From positions 1-63,392 of the forward strand of contig JBGAKX010000008.1 of the NCBI GenBank assembly GCA_044224215.1: a stretch of 63,392 bases of DNA. The letters are read 5' to 3'. The position numbers and the translations under genes were made by a program. The DNA is from DAOMFM01 sp035429825 (GTDB lineage: Bacteria > Acidobacteriota > Blastocatellia > UBA7656 > JADIYM01). The stretch's first letter is position 1. Each line of letters starts with the position of its first letter. This document shows, piece by piece, positions 29,069-37,997 of this stretch. The notes beneath the pieces are model-generated. The model saw only the letters and a program-made list of their open reading frames with translations, ran no database searches and had not been told where the DNA came from.

Positions 29069-30091
29069 GTGTTCAAGCTACGTTCCCGTGTCCAGACTGC
29101 GCTGGTTGCCGTGTTTCTCGTTTTTGCCCTTGGAACGGTCGGCTACCGCGCGCTCGAAGGGTGGCCTTGGTTCGACTGTTTCTACATGACCCTGATCACC
29201 CTGTCGACGATCGGATATGGCGAGCATCAGGATATGACCGATAGGGCACGGATCTTCACCTCGTTTATCATCATCAGCGGCGTCGGCACGTTCGGCTACG
29301 CCATTTCGGCCATCGCCGAAGCCGCCGTTCAGGGCTCGCTCCGTGACGCGTGGGAGAGGCGCCGTATGCACGACAAGATCAGCCATATGAAGGACCACGT
29401 CATCGTCTGCGGCATCGGCCGAGTCGGTCTGCGCGTGGCGCGAGGTCTTGCAGCCGAGTCGGCATCGTTCGTCGTGATCGACGTCGACAAGGAGCGGCTC
29501 GCGAGCGTCGCAGACGAGGACTGGCCGGTCGTACTTGGCGACGCCCGTCAGGAGGAGGTCCTCGTGAAGGCGGGCGTCTCGCGCGCAAAGGCCCTCGTGA
29601 CGGCGCTCGATTCCGACGCGGACAACGTGTTCGTGGTGCTCACGGCGCGCGACCTCGGCCCGCAGCTGCGGATCGTGGCGCGCGTCAACGACGAAGGCGC
29701 GATGTCAAAGGTTCGAAAGGCGGGCGCCAACGAGGTCGTCTCGCCGATTCGCATCGGCGCGAACCAGATCCTGCAGTCGGTCGTGCGGCCAAGTGTCGCG
29801 CACATCATGGACACGGCGATCCGTTCGGAGGACTTCAACGTGTTCGTCGACGAGGTCGTCGTCGTTACGCACTCCAAGATTGCGGGCAAGACACTGCGCG
29901 AGGCGCAGATCCGTCAGCAGTTCAACGTCATCGTGATTGCGCTGCTGAGGGCCGGTGAAGAGAACCTGCTCTTCAACCCCGAGGCGCACACCATCATCAA
30001 CGCCGGCGACAAGATCATCGCGGTCGGCAGCAAGGCGAACCTGCTCGGGCTCGCGTCGATGGCGCGTTCGCTCGACGCCGAGGCCTCGTAA
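29069..30091 (+). CDS. Voltage-independent K+ channel with TrkA-N (RCK) domain
   Basis: A 340-residue MthK/Kch-like channel. Two transmembrane helices (about residues 9-27 and 61-85) flank a pore helix and selectivity filter with TIGYGE (TLITLSTIGYGEHQD). The cytoplasmic part begins with the RCK/TrkA-N Rossmann fold (HVIVCGIGRVGLRVARGL, with Asp binding NAD ribose in VVIDVDKERL) and ends with a TrkA-C domain (VVTHSKIAGKTLREAQIR...ALLRAGEENL). It should form a ligand-gated tetrameric potassium channel. The start is GTG 29069. A plus-strand glycosyltransferase follows after 9 bases. Confidence 0.93.
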   Translation: MFKLRSRVQTALVAVFLVFALGTVGYRALEGWPWFDCFYMTLITLSTIGYGEHQDMTDRARIFTSFIIISGVGTFGYAISAIAEAAVQGSLRDAWERRRMHDKISHMKDHVIVCGIGRVGLRVARGLAAESASFVVIDVDKERLASVADEDWPVVLGDARQEEVLVKAGVSRAKALVTALDSDADNVFVVLTARDLGPQLRIVARVNDEGAMSKVRKAGANEVVSPIRIGANQILQSVVRPSVAHIMDTAIRSEDFNVFVDEVVVVTHSKIAGKTLREAQIRQQFNVIVIALLRAGEENLLFNPEAHTIINAGDKIIAVGSKANLLGLASMARSLDAEAS

Positions 30092-30100
30092 CGGCGCGAC

Positions 30101-31075
30101 TTGGACGTCAGCATCGTCATTCCGACGTGGAACGGGCGCCACCTCCTCGAGAGGTTCCTGCCGTCCGTCCTTGCAGCCGCGGAACGATACCGCGAAACCG
30201 TGGGGGCGGATGTCGAGATCATCGTCGTCGACGACGGCGGGACCGACGACACGGCGTACTGGCTTGCGCTCGAGCACCCGGGCACGGTCGAGCTCCTGAT
30301 CCGCAAACACAACGAAGGATTCGCGCACGCGTGCAACACCGGATTCGAGCACGCCCGGAATCCGGTCGTCCTGCTGCTGAACAACGATGTCGAGGTTGAC
30401 GTCGACTCGATCGCGCCGCTCGTCGTCCACTTTCAGTCGACTGACGTCTTTGCCGTGGCGTGCATGACGACGAATCTCGAGACCGGCGAAGCAAGCGGCA
30501 TCGGCAAGATCGGATCGTTCTCGCGTGGTTTTCTGCGGGTACACGCCGGATACCTCCCCGCGGAGGGCTCGAGCGGCGAGTACCCGAGCATCTTTGCGTC
30601 CGGCGGCGCCGCGGCGTTCTCAACCGAAAAGCTCCGTGAGCTCGGCGGGTTCGACACGCTCTACGCTCCGTTCTACTGGGAGGACGTCGAGCTGAGCTAC
30701 CGCGCGTGGAAGCACGGCTGGCGCGTGCTGTTCGAGCCGCGGAGCAGGGTCCGGCACAAGGTCTCGTCCACGATCGGCGTGGCATTCCGGCGCGGTGACG
30801 TCCGGGCGATCGAGCATCGGAACCGGTTGCTCGCGCATTGGGTGAACATCCACGACCGCGACCTGTGGCGCAGGCATGTCCGGCAGGTGATTCTGCTCGC
30901 GCTGGCGGCGCCGTTCCGGCTCGACTTCGCGTTCATGCTCGGGTGTGCTCAGGCGCTCGCCCGCAGGTCCCAGGCACTCGAGCGCCGCGCCCGCGAGGCC
31001 GCTGCCGCGCAACGAACGGATGCCGACGTGCTTGCCGTGTTCGACGGAATCACACCGGACGCGCCACGAGCGTGA
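30101..31075 (+). CDS. Family 2 glycosyltransferase
   Basis: A 324-residue GT-A fold enzyme. N-terminal motifs VSIVIPTWNGRHLLERFLPSV and IIVVDDGGTDDTAYW bind the nucleotide sugar; VVLLLNNDVEVD carries the metal-binding DxD-like motif, and FASGGAAAFSTEKLRELGGFD plus YWEDVELSYRAWKHGWRV (the ED acceptor motif) complete the family. The C-terminus has a hydrophobic amphipathic segment (VILLALAAPFRLDFAFML). The start is TTG 30101, 9 bases after the channel gene. The last 26 bases overlap the convergent methyltransferase gene. Confidence 0.9.
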   Translation: MDVSIVIPTWNGRHLLERFLPSVLAAAERYRETVGADVEIIVVDDGGTDDTAYWLALEHPGTVELLIRKHNEGFAHACNTGFEHARNPVVLLLNNDVEVDVDSIAPLVVHFQSTDVFAVACMTTNLETGEASGIGKIGSFSRGFLRVHAGYLPAEGSSGEYPSIFASGGAAAFSTEKLRELGGFDTLYAPFYWEDVELSYRAWKHGWRVLFEPRSRVRHKVSSTIGVAFRRGDVRAIEHRNRLLAHWVNIHDRDLWRRHVRQVILLALAAPFRLDFAFMLGCAQALARRSQALERRAREAAAAQRTDADVLAVFDGITPDAPRA

Positions 31076-31991
31076 GCGTCGCGCCACCCGTGAGCCGGTC
31101 GACGAGCTTCACGAACGGTGCGGCCAAGTAGTAACGCGCGCGGCCGAACACCGCCCGCTTGTGTACGAGCTGCGTCTTGAGACTCTGCTTGAGCGCGTGC
31201 GGGTCATGCGTCTCGGATCGTCGAAGCAGCGCGACTGGCTCGAAGCCCGCACGCCGCACGAACCGCTCGAGCGTGTCGGGCGAGAAGTGATGGCGATGCC
31301 TTGGCAGATCGAGCGCAAACCAGTCGCCCTTGAACCGTACGGCCTGGACGCTCGCGATGTTCGGCACCTGTACGACGAGTAACCCATTCGTTTGCAATAT
31401 CTTGCGGGCGAGCGCGAGATTGATTGCCGGGTCCGTTACATGCTCGAGCGACGCCCAGAACGTCACGACGTCAAAACTCGCCGCGTCAAAGGCCGCGTCG
31501 ACAAGCCGGCCCGCAAAGACGCGCCCTTCGCCGAGATGACGCTCAGCGACGGAGGCCGAGCGCGCGCTGATCTCGACGCCGAATCGGTCCCAGGATTCGG
31601 CATCGAGCGCACGAAGAAAGAACCCGGCGCCACATCCGACGTCCAGAATCCGGCCGCCCTCCGGACGGTGCGTTGCGAGGACGCTCGTCTTTTCGCGTTG
31701 CGTCCGGACGATCCACTCGTGCCGCGGTTCGGAACTCTCGCCCCAGTACTCGTCGGGGTAGAACCGCGCGAGCTCGACCTCGCTTGCATCGGGCCACGTC
31801 GCTGCGAGCCCGCACTCGCGACACCTTCGAACTTCGAACCGGTCGGGTACGAGCCCGAGCCGGTCACCAGCGACGCACAGGACGTCGAACGCGTCCGCGC
31901 CGCACAGCATGCACGCGCGCGAGCTGCCAGTCGCGGCAGCGGAACCCGCGTGCGCGGCCTCGATTTTCGGCGCGTTCACGCACCAGAGCAT
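31050..31991 (-). CDS. Class I SAM methyltransferase with N-terminal zinc ribbon
   Basis: A 313-residue protein. Residues 25-65 carry a zinc ribbon (CMLCG...RRCRECG), a layout seen in sugar C-methyltransferases and related polysaccharide/antibiotic enzymes. The Rossmann domain follows with motif I RILDVGCGAGFFLRAL, acidic FGVEIS, and FDVVTFWASLEHVTDP (motif post-II), then LVVQVPNIASVQAVRFKGDWFALDLPRHRHHFSPDTL, typical of Methyltransf_23. Convergent with, and overlapping, the GT2 gene. Both may act in cell-surface glycan synthesis; the substrate is unknown. Confidence 0.88.
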   Translation of the reverse strand: MLWCVNAPKIEAAHAGSAAATGSSRACMLCGADAFDVLCVAGDRLGLVPDRFEVRRCRECGLAATWPDASEVELARFYPDEYWGESSEPRHEWIVRTQREKTSVLATHRPEGGRILDVGCGAGFFLRALDAESWDRFGVEISARSASVAERHLGEGRVFAGRLVDAAFDAASFDVVTFWASLEHVTDPAINLALARKILQTNGLLVVQVPNIASVQAVRFKGDWFALDLPRHRHHFSPDTLERFVRRAGFEPVALLRRSETHDPHALKQSLKTQLVHKRAVFGRARYYLAAPFVKLVDRLTGGATLTLVARPV

Positions 31992-32036
31992 ACCGCAATT
32001 CGGAGCCCGAATCCCGAATCCGGATTCGCCAAAGAC

Positions 32037-32045
32037 TGCTATAAT
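32037..32045 (+). promoter_or_regulatory. Extended -10 promoter of the acyl-CoA dehydrogenase gene
   Basis: TGCTATAAT is a perfect extended -10, identical to the one in front of uvrB. Transcription would start near 32052, leaving about 31 bases of leader including GAGGAG (32071-32076) before ATG 32083. Confidence 0.6.
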
Positions 32046-32082
32046 CCCCGGTTCGCATCATCCACACCACGAGGAGTCATAC

Positions 32083-33264
32083 ATGAGTCACGCCGCACCT
32101 GAACACGAGATCGTGGCCGGAGCGCCACTGACCTTGCTGAACGAGGAGGAGGACCTTTTCCGCCAGACGGTCGCCAGTTTTGCGGACGATCAGATCCGTC
32201 CGCTCGTCGGCGAAATGGACCGCGACGAGAAGGTCAATCCGACGGTTCTCGCGCAGTGCTTCGAGCTCGGGTTGATGGGCATCGAGGTCCCCGAACAGTA
32301 CGGCGGTTCGGGCGGCTCGTTCTTCATGTCGTGCCTCGCGGTCGAGGAGCTGTCGCGTGTCGACCCCTCGGTCGGCGTGATCGTCGACGTGCAGAACACG
32401 CTCGTGAACAACGCGTTTCTTCACTGGGGTTCGGAAGAGCAGAAGGAGAAGTACCTCAGCAAGCTGGCGACGGAGTGGGTCGGCGCGTACGCACTCTCGG
32501 AGGCGGGATCCGGGTCCGACGCGTTCGCGCTCGCGACAAAGGCCGAGGACAAGGGCGACAAGTGGGTGCTGAACGGTCGCAAACTGTGGATCACGAACGG
32601 CCTCGAAGCGAGCGTGTTCATCGTGTTTGCGACGATCGACGCCTCGGCCGGCTACAAGGGCATCACGGCGTTCATCGTCGAGAAGGGGTTCCCGGGCTTT
32701 GAGGTCGGGAAGAAGGAGCACAAGCTCGGAATACGGGCGAGCTCGACGTGCGAACTGCTGTTCGACAACTGCGAGGTGCCGAAGGAGAACGTCCTCGGCG
32801 AGATCGGCAAGGGCTACAAGATCGCCATCATGACGCTCAACGAGGGCCGGATCGGCATTGGCGCGCAGATGGTCGGCCTGTCGCGCGGAAGCCTCGACTA
32901 CGGCATCGCGTACACAAAGGAGCGCCAGCAGTTCGGCCGCCCGATCGCGCAATTCCAGGGCATTCAGTTTCAGATTGCTCGATGCGCCGCGGATCTCGAA
33001 TCCGCGCGGCTTCTCGTGTACAACGCGGCGCGACTGCGCGACGCAAAGCGTCCGTTCCTTACCGAGGCAGCCATCGCCAAGCTTCTCGCATCAGAGGCCG
33101 CAGAACGCATTTCATCGCAGGTCGTCGAGTTCTATGGCGGGTACGGCTACACGACCGACTATCCGGCCGAGAAGTATTACCGCGACGCAAAGATCGGCAA
33201 GATCTATGAGGGCACGTCGAACATGCAGTTGCAGACGATTGCCAAGCAGGTCATTGGCGACTGA
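32083..33264 (+). CDS. Acyl-CoA dehydrogenase (short/medium-chain type)
   Basis: A 393-residue FAD enzyme catalysing alpha,beta-dehydrogenation of acyl-CoA. Family motifs are intact: AVEELSRVDPSVGVIVDVQN, YALSEAGSGSDAFAL (FAD binding), LWITNG, HKLGIRASSTCELLFDNCEVP, the arm with RQQFGRPIAQFQGIQF and the C-terminal YGGYGYTTDYPAEKYYRDAKI...YEGTSNMQLQ carrying the catalytic Glu in YEGTSN. The start ATG 32083 follows GAGGAG; the frame is open further upstream without homology. It looks like butyryl-CoA dehydrogenase-type enzymes. No electron-transfer flavoprotein gene is nearby. Confidence 0.95.
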   Translation: MSHAAPEHEIVAGAPLTLLNEEEDLFRQTVASFADDQIRPLVGEMDRDEKVNPTVLAQCFELGLMGIEVPEQYGGSGGSFFMSCLAVEELSRVDPSVGVIVDVQNTLVNNAFLHWGSEEQKEKYLSKLATEWVGAYALSEAGSGSDAFALATKAEDKGDKWVLNGRKLWITNGLEASVFIVFATIDASAGYKGITAFIVEKGFPGFEVGKKEHKLGIRASSTCELLFDNCEVPKENVLGEIGKGYKIAIMTLNEGRIGIGAQMVGLSRGSLDYGIAYTKERQQFGRPIAQFQGIQFQIARCAADLESARLLVYNAARLRDAKRPFLTEAAIAKLLASEAAERISSQVVEFYGGYGYTTDYPAEKYYRDAKIGKIYEGTSNMQLQTIAKQVIGD

Positions 33265-33288
33265 TCGTTAGTTCGCACTGACGAGGCG

Positions 33289-36200
33289 ATGCGCCGAACC
33301 ACCGAACGTTGGCGGTGGAGTGTTCGCGGCGTTCTTGCATGGATCGCGCTCGCGGTCGTGCTGGCCGTTGCGAGCGCTCCCGCAGTCGCTGCGCTCGTCG
33401 CGGGTCCGCAGGACACGCGCGCGCAGGCGCCCGGCGAGGGAGGAATCGTCCGCGGCACCGTGCTCGGAGCCGGCGACCGGCCGCTGTCGTTTGCACGCCT
33501 CCAGATTTCGGGCAACGGCGTCTCCGAGACGATCCTGACGCGCGAGGACGGAACGTTCGAGGCGGCCCTCCCGCGCGTAGGCACGTACACGCTGCGGCTC
33601 GATGCTCCTGGCTACCGCCCGTCCAAGACGTCGTTTCGAATCGAGCAGCCCGGGCAGATTGCGGCGCCGGTGGTGCGGATGACGGCGATCTCGCTGCGTG
33701 TCCGCGTCTTCAGCTCTGGCGCGACGCAACCGCTTGCGGGTGTTTCTGTCACCGTGACGTCTCATGACGGCGGCGAGCCGCTTACCGCGTCCACCGATTC
33801 CGCGGGGGACTGCTACTTTGGCGGACTGCATGCCGGCCTCTACGCGATCAAGGCCACGCTCATCGGATACGAGCCGTCGACGGCGGACGTGGCGATCGGG
33901 TCGCCGACCGATACGGCCGTACAGACGATCTCGCTTTCGAAGGGGTCGTCGATTCCCGTTGCGCGATCCAAACAGCGCTTCGGTTCGCCGAGACTCCCGT
34001 CCGACGAAGTCCGACAGGTCTTCCAGGACTCCAGCGGTTACGTCTGGTTTGCCACCGACCGCGGCGTCGCGCGGTTCGACGGGGCGAACCTCGAAACGAG
34101 CGCGACGCCGAATACCGAATTGTCGCCGCTGGATCAGAAGGACGTTCGCTGCATTGCCGAAGCGTCGGAGAAGATCTGGTTCGGCACGTCCGACGGGTTG
34201 TGGGCGCGTGAGGGCGTCCGAGTCAGACAGGTCGTCGGTTTCGAAGGCCAGACGGTTCACGCGATCGCCGCGGATACGGACGGAGTGGCGTGGATTGCGT
34301 CGACATCGGGTCTGTTTCGCGCGGACGGAAGCTCGTTCGCCAGAGTGTCCGACACGGGGTGTTCCTCCATCGTCACCGACTCGGTCGATGGTTCGCTGTG
34401 GGTCGTCGCGGACCAGGCGCCGTGGCTGTTTCACGTCGTGGGTGGCGCGTTCGCCCCGGCGCCCGATGCGTCGCCTGCCGCAACCGAAGGTGCGCAGATC
34501 ACGTCCGTGGCGAGGACGCGCGCGGGCGAGTTCTTCGTGGGCACGCGGAACGGCGCGTTTCGTCACGGCGCCGGGGGATTCGAGCCGTTTCTCGCGGAGA
34601 CCCGCGGCCAGATTGTCACGGGGATCGTGGAAGACCTGCGCGGGAACGTGTGGTTTGCAACGGACCGTCGCGCCGTCGTCTATGACACGCGGCGAGGTGT
34701 CACAAACCTCGAATTCGAAGGCGAGCGGATCAACGGCCTGACGAACGATCGAGAGGGCGATCTGTGGTTCGCCACCGAGAAGGGTGCGATCCGTCGCGAC
34801 CTCTACAGCTTTGTTCCGATCCGGACGAGCGACGGGTTGATCAACAACAACGTCACGTGGATGCTGCCGGACCGGGCGGACGACGGCGGTACGCAGATCT
34901 GGTTCGTTACGCCGTCGCTCGGGTCGATTCAGAAGCTCCGGCCTGCGGGCTCGTTTGAACTGGTGGAAGCGCCGGACAGCCAGGCTCGCGTGAACCACAT
35001 GTTCCGCGACCACCTCGGGCAGTTGTGGATCGCAACCACAAAGGGCCTGTTTCTGCAGACTCCCACCGAGACGACGCCTGTATCGACCGAAGCAGCGCGA
35101 TGGGTTGCCGAGTCCCCCGACGGACAGATCTGGGTGGCGACGGAAAAGGGAGTCCAGTTCGTCAGCGGCAAGGCGCTCGAGCCGGTGGCCGATCTTGCTC
35201 GCTACGAGGCGACGCGGGTCTTCGCGCTTGGCGACTCGCTCTGGCTCGCGACTGACGACGGAGCGGTCCGATACGTGCCGTCGCGGCGGACGGTCGAGTC
35301 GATCGATGTCAGCCGCGGCGTGCAGGGCGAGGCGGTGCGGTGGGTCGCGCTTGACCGCACCGGCCGTGTGTGGCTCGCGTCGGATTTCGGCGTCGAGATT
35401 CTCGACCCCGCGACATTCAAGAAAGTGGACGGCAACGGGGGCGTCAACTCGGGCACGGATGCGCGTACGCTCATGCTCGACGTCGACGGCTTCATGTGGA
35501 TCGGCACCGCGGAAGGCAGCGTCCGCAAGATCGCGTTCTATGACGGCGGCGTCATCGAAACCGTCTTCACCTCCGAACAGGGGATTGCCGGCTCGGTCGT
35601 CAATGCCATTGTCCAGGACCCGACGGGGACGATCTGGATCGCTACGGACGGCGGCGCAACGCAGCACCTTCCAACCAAGACGCTGCCGACGCTCGTCGTT
35701 CGAATGGAGGTCGACGGCCGCGAATTCGACACCGCGACGACCATTCCGGCAGGCCAGCACACGATTCGCTTCGTGTTTCACGGGATCTCGATGCTCGGTG
35801 ATGTTCGGTACGTCTACCGGCTCGACGCCGACGGTCAGTGGCAGCAGTTGCCGCCTCGGCAGGAGCTCGAACGCGAGGTCTCGTTCACGGACCTCGGGCC
35901 CGGCTCGCATACATTCGAGCTGCGCGCGCTCAACCGCGATCTCTACGGCATCGATGCGCCGCCGTTCGTCTCCGAGATCCGCATCGACGTGCACATCTGG
36001 AAGAAGTGGTGGTTCTACGGCCTCGGATTCCTGCTGGTGACTGGCGGCGCCGTCGGCGGAAGCGTTGCGTACCGGTATCGGACGCGCGAGTTCGTGTTGC
36101 CGCCCGGCTTGCGGCAGTACGTGCCGATCGAGCCGAATCCGTTCATCGTCGGAAATCCGATCCGCAGCGAGTCGATGTTCTTTGGCCGCGAGGACGACTT

Positions 36201-37275
36201 CAGGTACGTGCGGACAAAACTCGAGGGCGCGTCACAGGGCGTCGTCATCGTGCTGTGCGGCGACCGGCGGACCGGCAAGAGCTCCATCCTGTACCAGATT
36301 CTCAACGGTCGGCTCGGCGGGCGGTTCATCCCGGTGTTTGTCGATCTCCAGGAGATGGTCGTCGCGAACGACCGCGAGTTTTTCCGCCGCATCGCGCGGC
36401 TGATCGCCGAGGCGGTGCACCTGGATCGCGCGGACGTAGACCGCTTCGGCTTCCTCGACGAGACGCTGAATCCGTACCACCAGTTCGTGGATTTCCTGAA
36501 CGACGTACTCGAGCGGATCGGCGATCGGTCGCTGCTGCTGCTCATGGACGAGTACGAACTGCTCGAGGCCAAGGTCGACGAGGGGAGGCTCAACTCCGAG
36601 ATCTTCCTGTTCCTGGCGGGCCTGATGGACAGCAAGGAGCGTCTGTCGTTCGTCTTCACGGGATCGCGGAGGCTCGAGGACCGCGACAGGCGCTATTGGC
36701 GCGAGATGCTGCGCCGCTCGCTCTTCCGCAAGATCGGGTTCCTGAGCCAGAACGACGCTCGTCGTCTGGTGACCGAGCCCGTCGCCGATCGCGTGGTGTA
36801 CGGGCGCGGCGTGGTTGACCGGATAGTCCGACTGACGGCCGGACAGCCGTTCTACGTTCAGGTCATCTGCCAGACCGCCGTCGACTATCTGAACGAGCAC
36901 AAGCGGAACGCGTTGACGATGCGGGACCTCGATACGGTGCTTGGCGAGATCGTCGATCATCCGTTGCCGCAGATGATCTATTTCTGGGAAGGGCTGTCGC
37001 CGGACGAAAAGGTCGTGCTTGCGCTGCTCTCGATGAACCTCGACGCGTCGGGTGACGCCGGTTGGGCGTCGGCGGCCGATATCGCCGCGCTCGTCGTTCG
37101 CGAGAACGCGCCCGTGGATCTCTCCGAGAACACGATACACCTCACGCTCGAGGAGCTTTTCCGCACGGACGTGCTCGAGAAGAGCCCGTTCGAATCGTAC
37201 CGATTCCGGATCGACCTGTTTCGCCTCTGGGTCCGGCGAAGCCACTCGATCTGGCAGGTGCTGAAGGGAACCTAG
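33289..37275 (+). CDS. Transmembrane sensor: two carboxypeptidase-regulatory-like domains, 14-blade propeller, Y_Y_Y domain and intracellular P-loop ATPase
   Basis: A 1328-residue single-span protein. A signal anchor (residues 13-36) is followed by two carboxypeptidase-regulatory-like beta domains (about 50-210), then about 14 reg_prop-type propeller repeats (residues about 230-800), each with a W-(F/I/V)-A/G-T core (VWFATDRGVARFDG, IWFGTSDGLWAREG, LWIATTKGLFLQ, MWIGTAEGSVRKI, IWIATDGGATQHL and so on). A Y_Y_Y domain (FVFHGISMLGDVRYVYRLD...ELRALNRDLYGIDAP) ends at the membrane helix (about residues 907-926). This ectodomain layout matches Bacteroidetes hybrid two-component sensors. The cytoplasmic part is not a kinase but a P-loop ATPase: FFGRE, Walker A GDRRTGKSS (991-999), Walker B LLLLMDE (1082-1088), TGSRRLED, and a PFYVQV helix, ending in a winged-helix-like segment. 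No histidine kinase, receiver or DNA-binding AraC domain is present. Ligand and output are unknown. Confidence 0.85.
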   Translation: MRRTTERWRWSVRGVLAWIALAVVLAVASAPAVAALVAGPQDTRAQAPGEGGIVRGTVLGAGDRPLSFARLQISGNGVSETILTREDGTFEAALPRVGTYTLRLDAPGYRPSKTSFRIEQPGQIAAPVVRMTAISLRVRVFSSGATQPLAGVSVTVTSHDGGEPLTASTDSAGDCYFGGLHAGLYAIKATLIGYEPSTADVAIGSPTDTAVQTISLSKGSSIPVARSKQRFGSPRLPSDEVRQVFQDSSGYVWFATDRGVARFDGANLETSATPNTELSPLDQKDVRCIAEASEKIWFGTSDGLWAREGVRVRQVVGFEGQTVHAIAADTDGVAWIASTSGLFRADGSSFARVSDTGCSSIVTDSVDGSLWVVADQAPWLFHVVGGAFAPAPDASPAATEGAQITSVARTRAGEFFVGTRNGAFRHGAGGFEPFLAETRGQIVTGIVEDLRGNVWFATDRRAVVYDTRRGVTNLEFEGERINGLTNDREGDLWFATEKGAIRRDLYSFVPIRTSDGLINNNVTWMLPDRADDGGTQIWFVTPSLGSIQKLRPAGSFELVEAPDSQARVNHMFRDHLGQLWIATTKGLFLQTPTETTPVSTEAARWVAESPDGQIWVATEKGVQFVSGKALEPVADLARYEATRVFALGDSLWLATDDGAVRYVPSRRTVESIDVSRGVQGEAVRWVALDRTGRVWLASDFGVEILDPATFKKVDGNGGVNSGTDARTLMLDVDGFMWIGTAEGSVRKIAFYDGGVIETVFTSEQGIAGSVVNAIVQDPTGTIWIATDGGATQHLPTKTLPTLVVRMEVDGREFDTATTIPAGQHTIRFVFHGISMLGDVRYVYRLDADGQWQQLPPRQELEREVSFTDLGPGSHTFELRALNRDLYGIDAPPFVSEIRIDVHIWKKWWFYGLGFLLVTGGAVGGSVAYRYRTREFVLPPGLRQYVPIEPNPFIVGNPIRSESMFFGREDDFRYVRTKLEGASQGVVIVLCGDRRTGKSSILYQILNGRLGGRFIPVFVDLQEMVVANDREFFRRIARLIAEAVHLDRADVDRFGFLDETLNPYHQFVDFLNDVLERIGDRSLLLLMDEYELLEAKVDEGRLNSEIFLFLAGLMDSKERLSFVFTGSRRLEDRDRRYWREMLRRSLFRKIGFLSQNDARRLVTEPVADRVVYGRGVVDRIVRLTAGQPFYVQVICQTAVDYLNEHKRNALTMRDLDTVLGEIVDHPLPQMIYFWEGLSPDEKVVLALLSMNLDASGDAGWASAADIAALVVRENAPVDLSENTIHLTLEELFRTDVLEKSPFESYRFRIDLFRLWVRRSHSIWQVLKGT

Positions 37276-37289
37276 GTCCGAACACACGA

Positions 37290-37997
37290 ATGGGAACACG
37301 AACCAACACCAACGGAACGACGATCCTGAGCCACGCTGTGGTCATCGGCCTCACCGCGCTGATTCCCGTGCCGCTCGTCGACGACATGGTGAAGTCGTAC
37401 TTCCAGCGCCGGCTCGTGCGCAAGCTCGCCGCCGCGAACGGGCGACACTTGGATCCCAAGGACATCGAACTGCTTGCGGACGACGCAAGCGGCGGCGGAT
37501 GCGTGGGCTGTCTGTTCGGCGCCGTGGTCTACCCGTTTACGTTTCTGTTCCGCAAGATCCTGTTTTTCCTCGAGATGAAGCGTTCGATCGACACGGTGAG
37601 CATCAACGCCCACCGGGGATTTCTTATCGACCACGTGCTGCGGAGCAGCTGGCTTGTGCCTGAGGGCCGTCACGCGGCGCCTGCCGTGCGCTCCGCAATC
37701 GACTACGTGATCAAGGACGCGCCGATCCGTCCGGTCGAGGTCGCCGTCCGACAGACGTTTCGCCAGTCGCGGGGCGTCCTGTTCGCGGCGGCCACGCTCT
37801 TGTGGAATTCCGTCAAGGTGCTGACGCGCTCGTCGCGGCCCGACGAGGTCAGCGGCGTGCTCGAGCCGCTCGTCGAACAGGAGGGCGAGAAGGTCCGGGG
37901 AATTGTCGAGACGCTCCAGGCGAGCATCGACAAGATTCCGGCCGAGCACTTTGACAAACTGACCGGCAAGCTCGCGGCGATGCTCGGCGAACGCTAG
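37290..37997 (+). CDS. Hypothetical protein with short hydrophobic segments
   Basis: A 235-residue protein with ATG 37290, 14 bases after the sensor gene and probably co-transcribed with it. Two hydrophobic patches (AVVIGLTALIPVPLVDDMV and GCLFGAVVYPFTFLFRKILFFL) suggest membrane association. The C-terminal half is helical and charged. I recognise no family. The frame is open from 37062, but that extension lies inside the sensor gene. Confidence 0.65.
   Translation: MGTRTNTNGTTILSHAVVIGLTALIPVPLVDDMVKSYFQRRLVRKLAAANGRHLDPKDIELLADDASGGGCVGCLFGAVVYPFTFLFRKILFFLEMKRSIDTVSINAHRGFLIDHVLRSSWLVPEGRHAAPAVRSAIDYVIKDAPIRPVEVAVRQTFRQSRGVLFAAATLLWNSVKVLTRSSRPDEVSGVLEPLVEQEGEKVRGIVETLQASIDKIPAEHFDKLTGKLAAMLGER

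Noticed and set aside
33268..35994. Long minus-strand open frame (over 900 codons) opposite the sensor gene
   Set aside because: It is Arg/Asp/His-rich, matches no family and mirrors the codon bias of the sense gene. Similar antisense shadows oppose lon (15558-17393), the xse-murB operon (11602-13944) and moxR (2915-4570).
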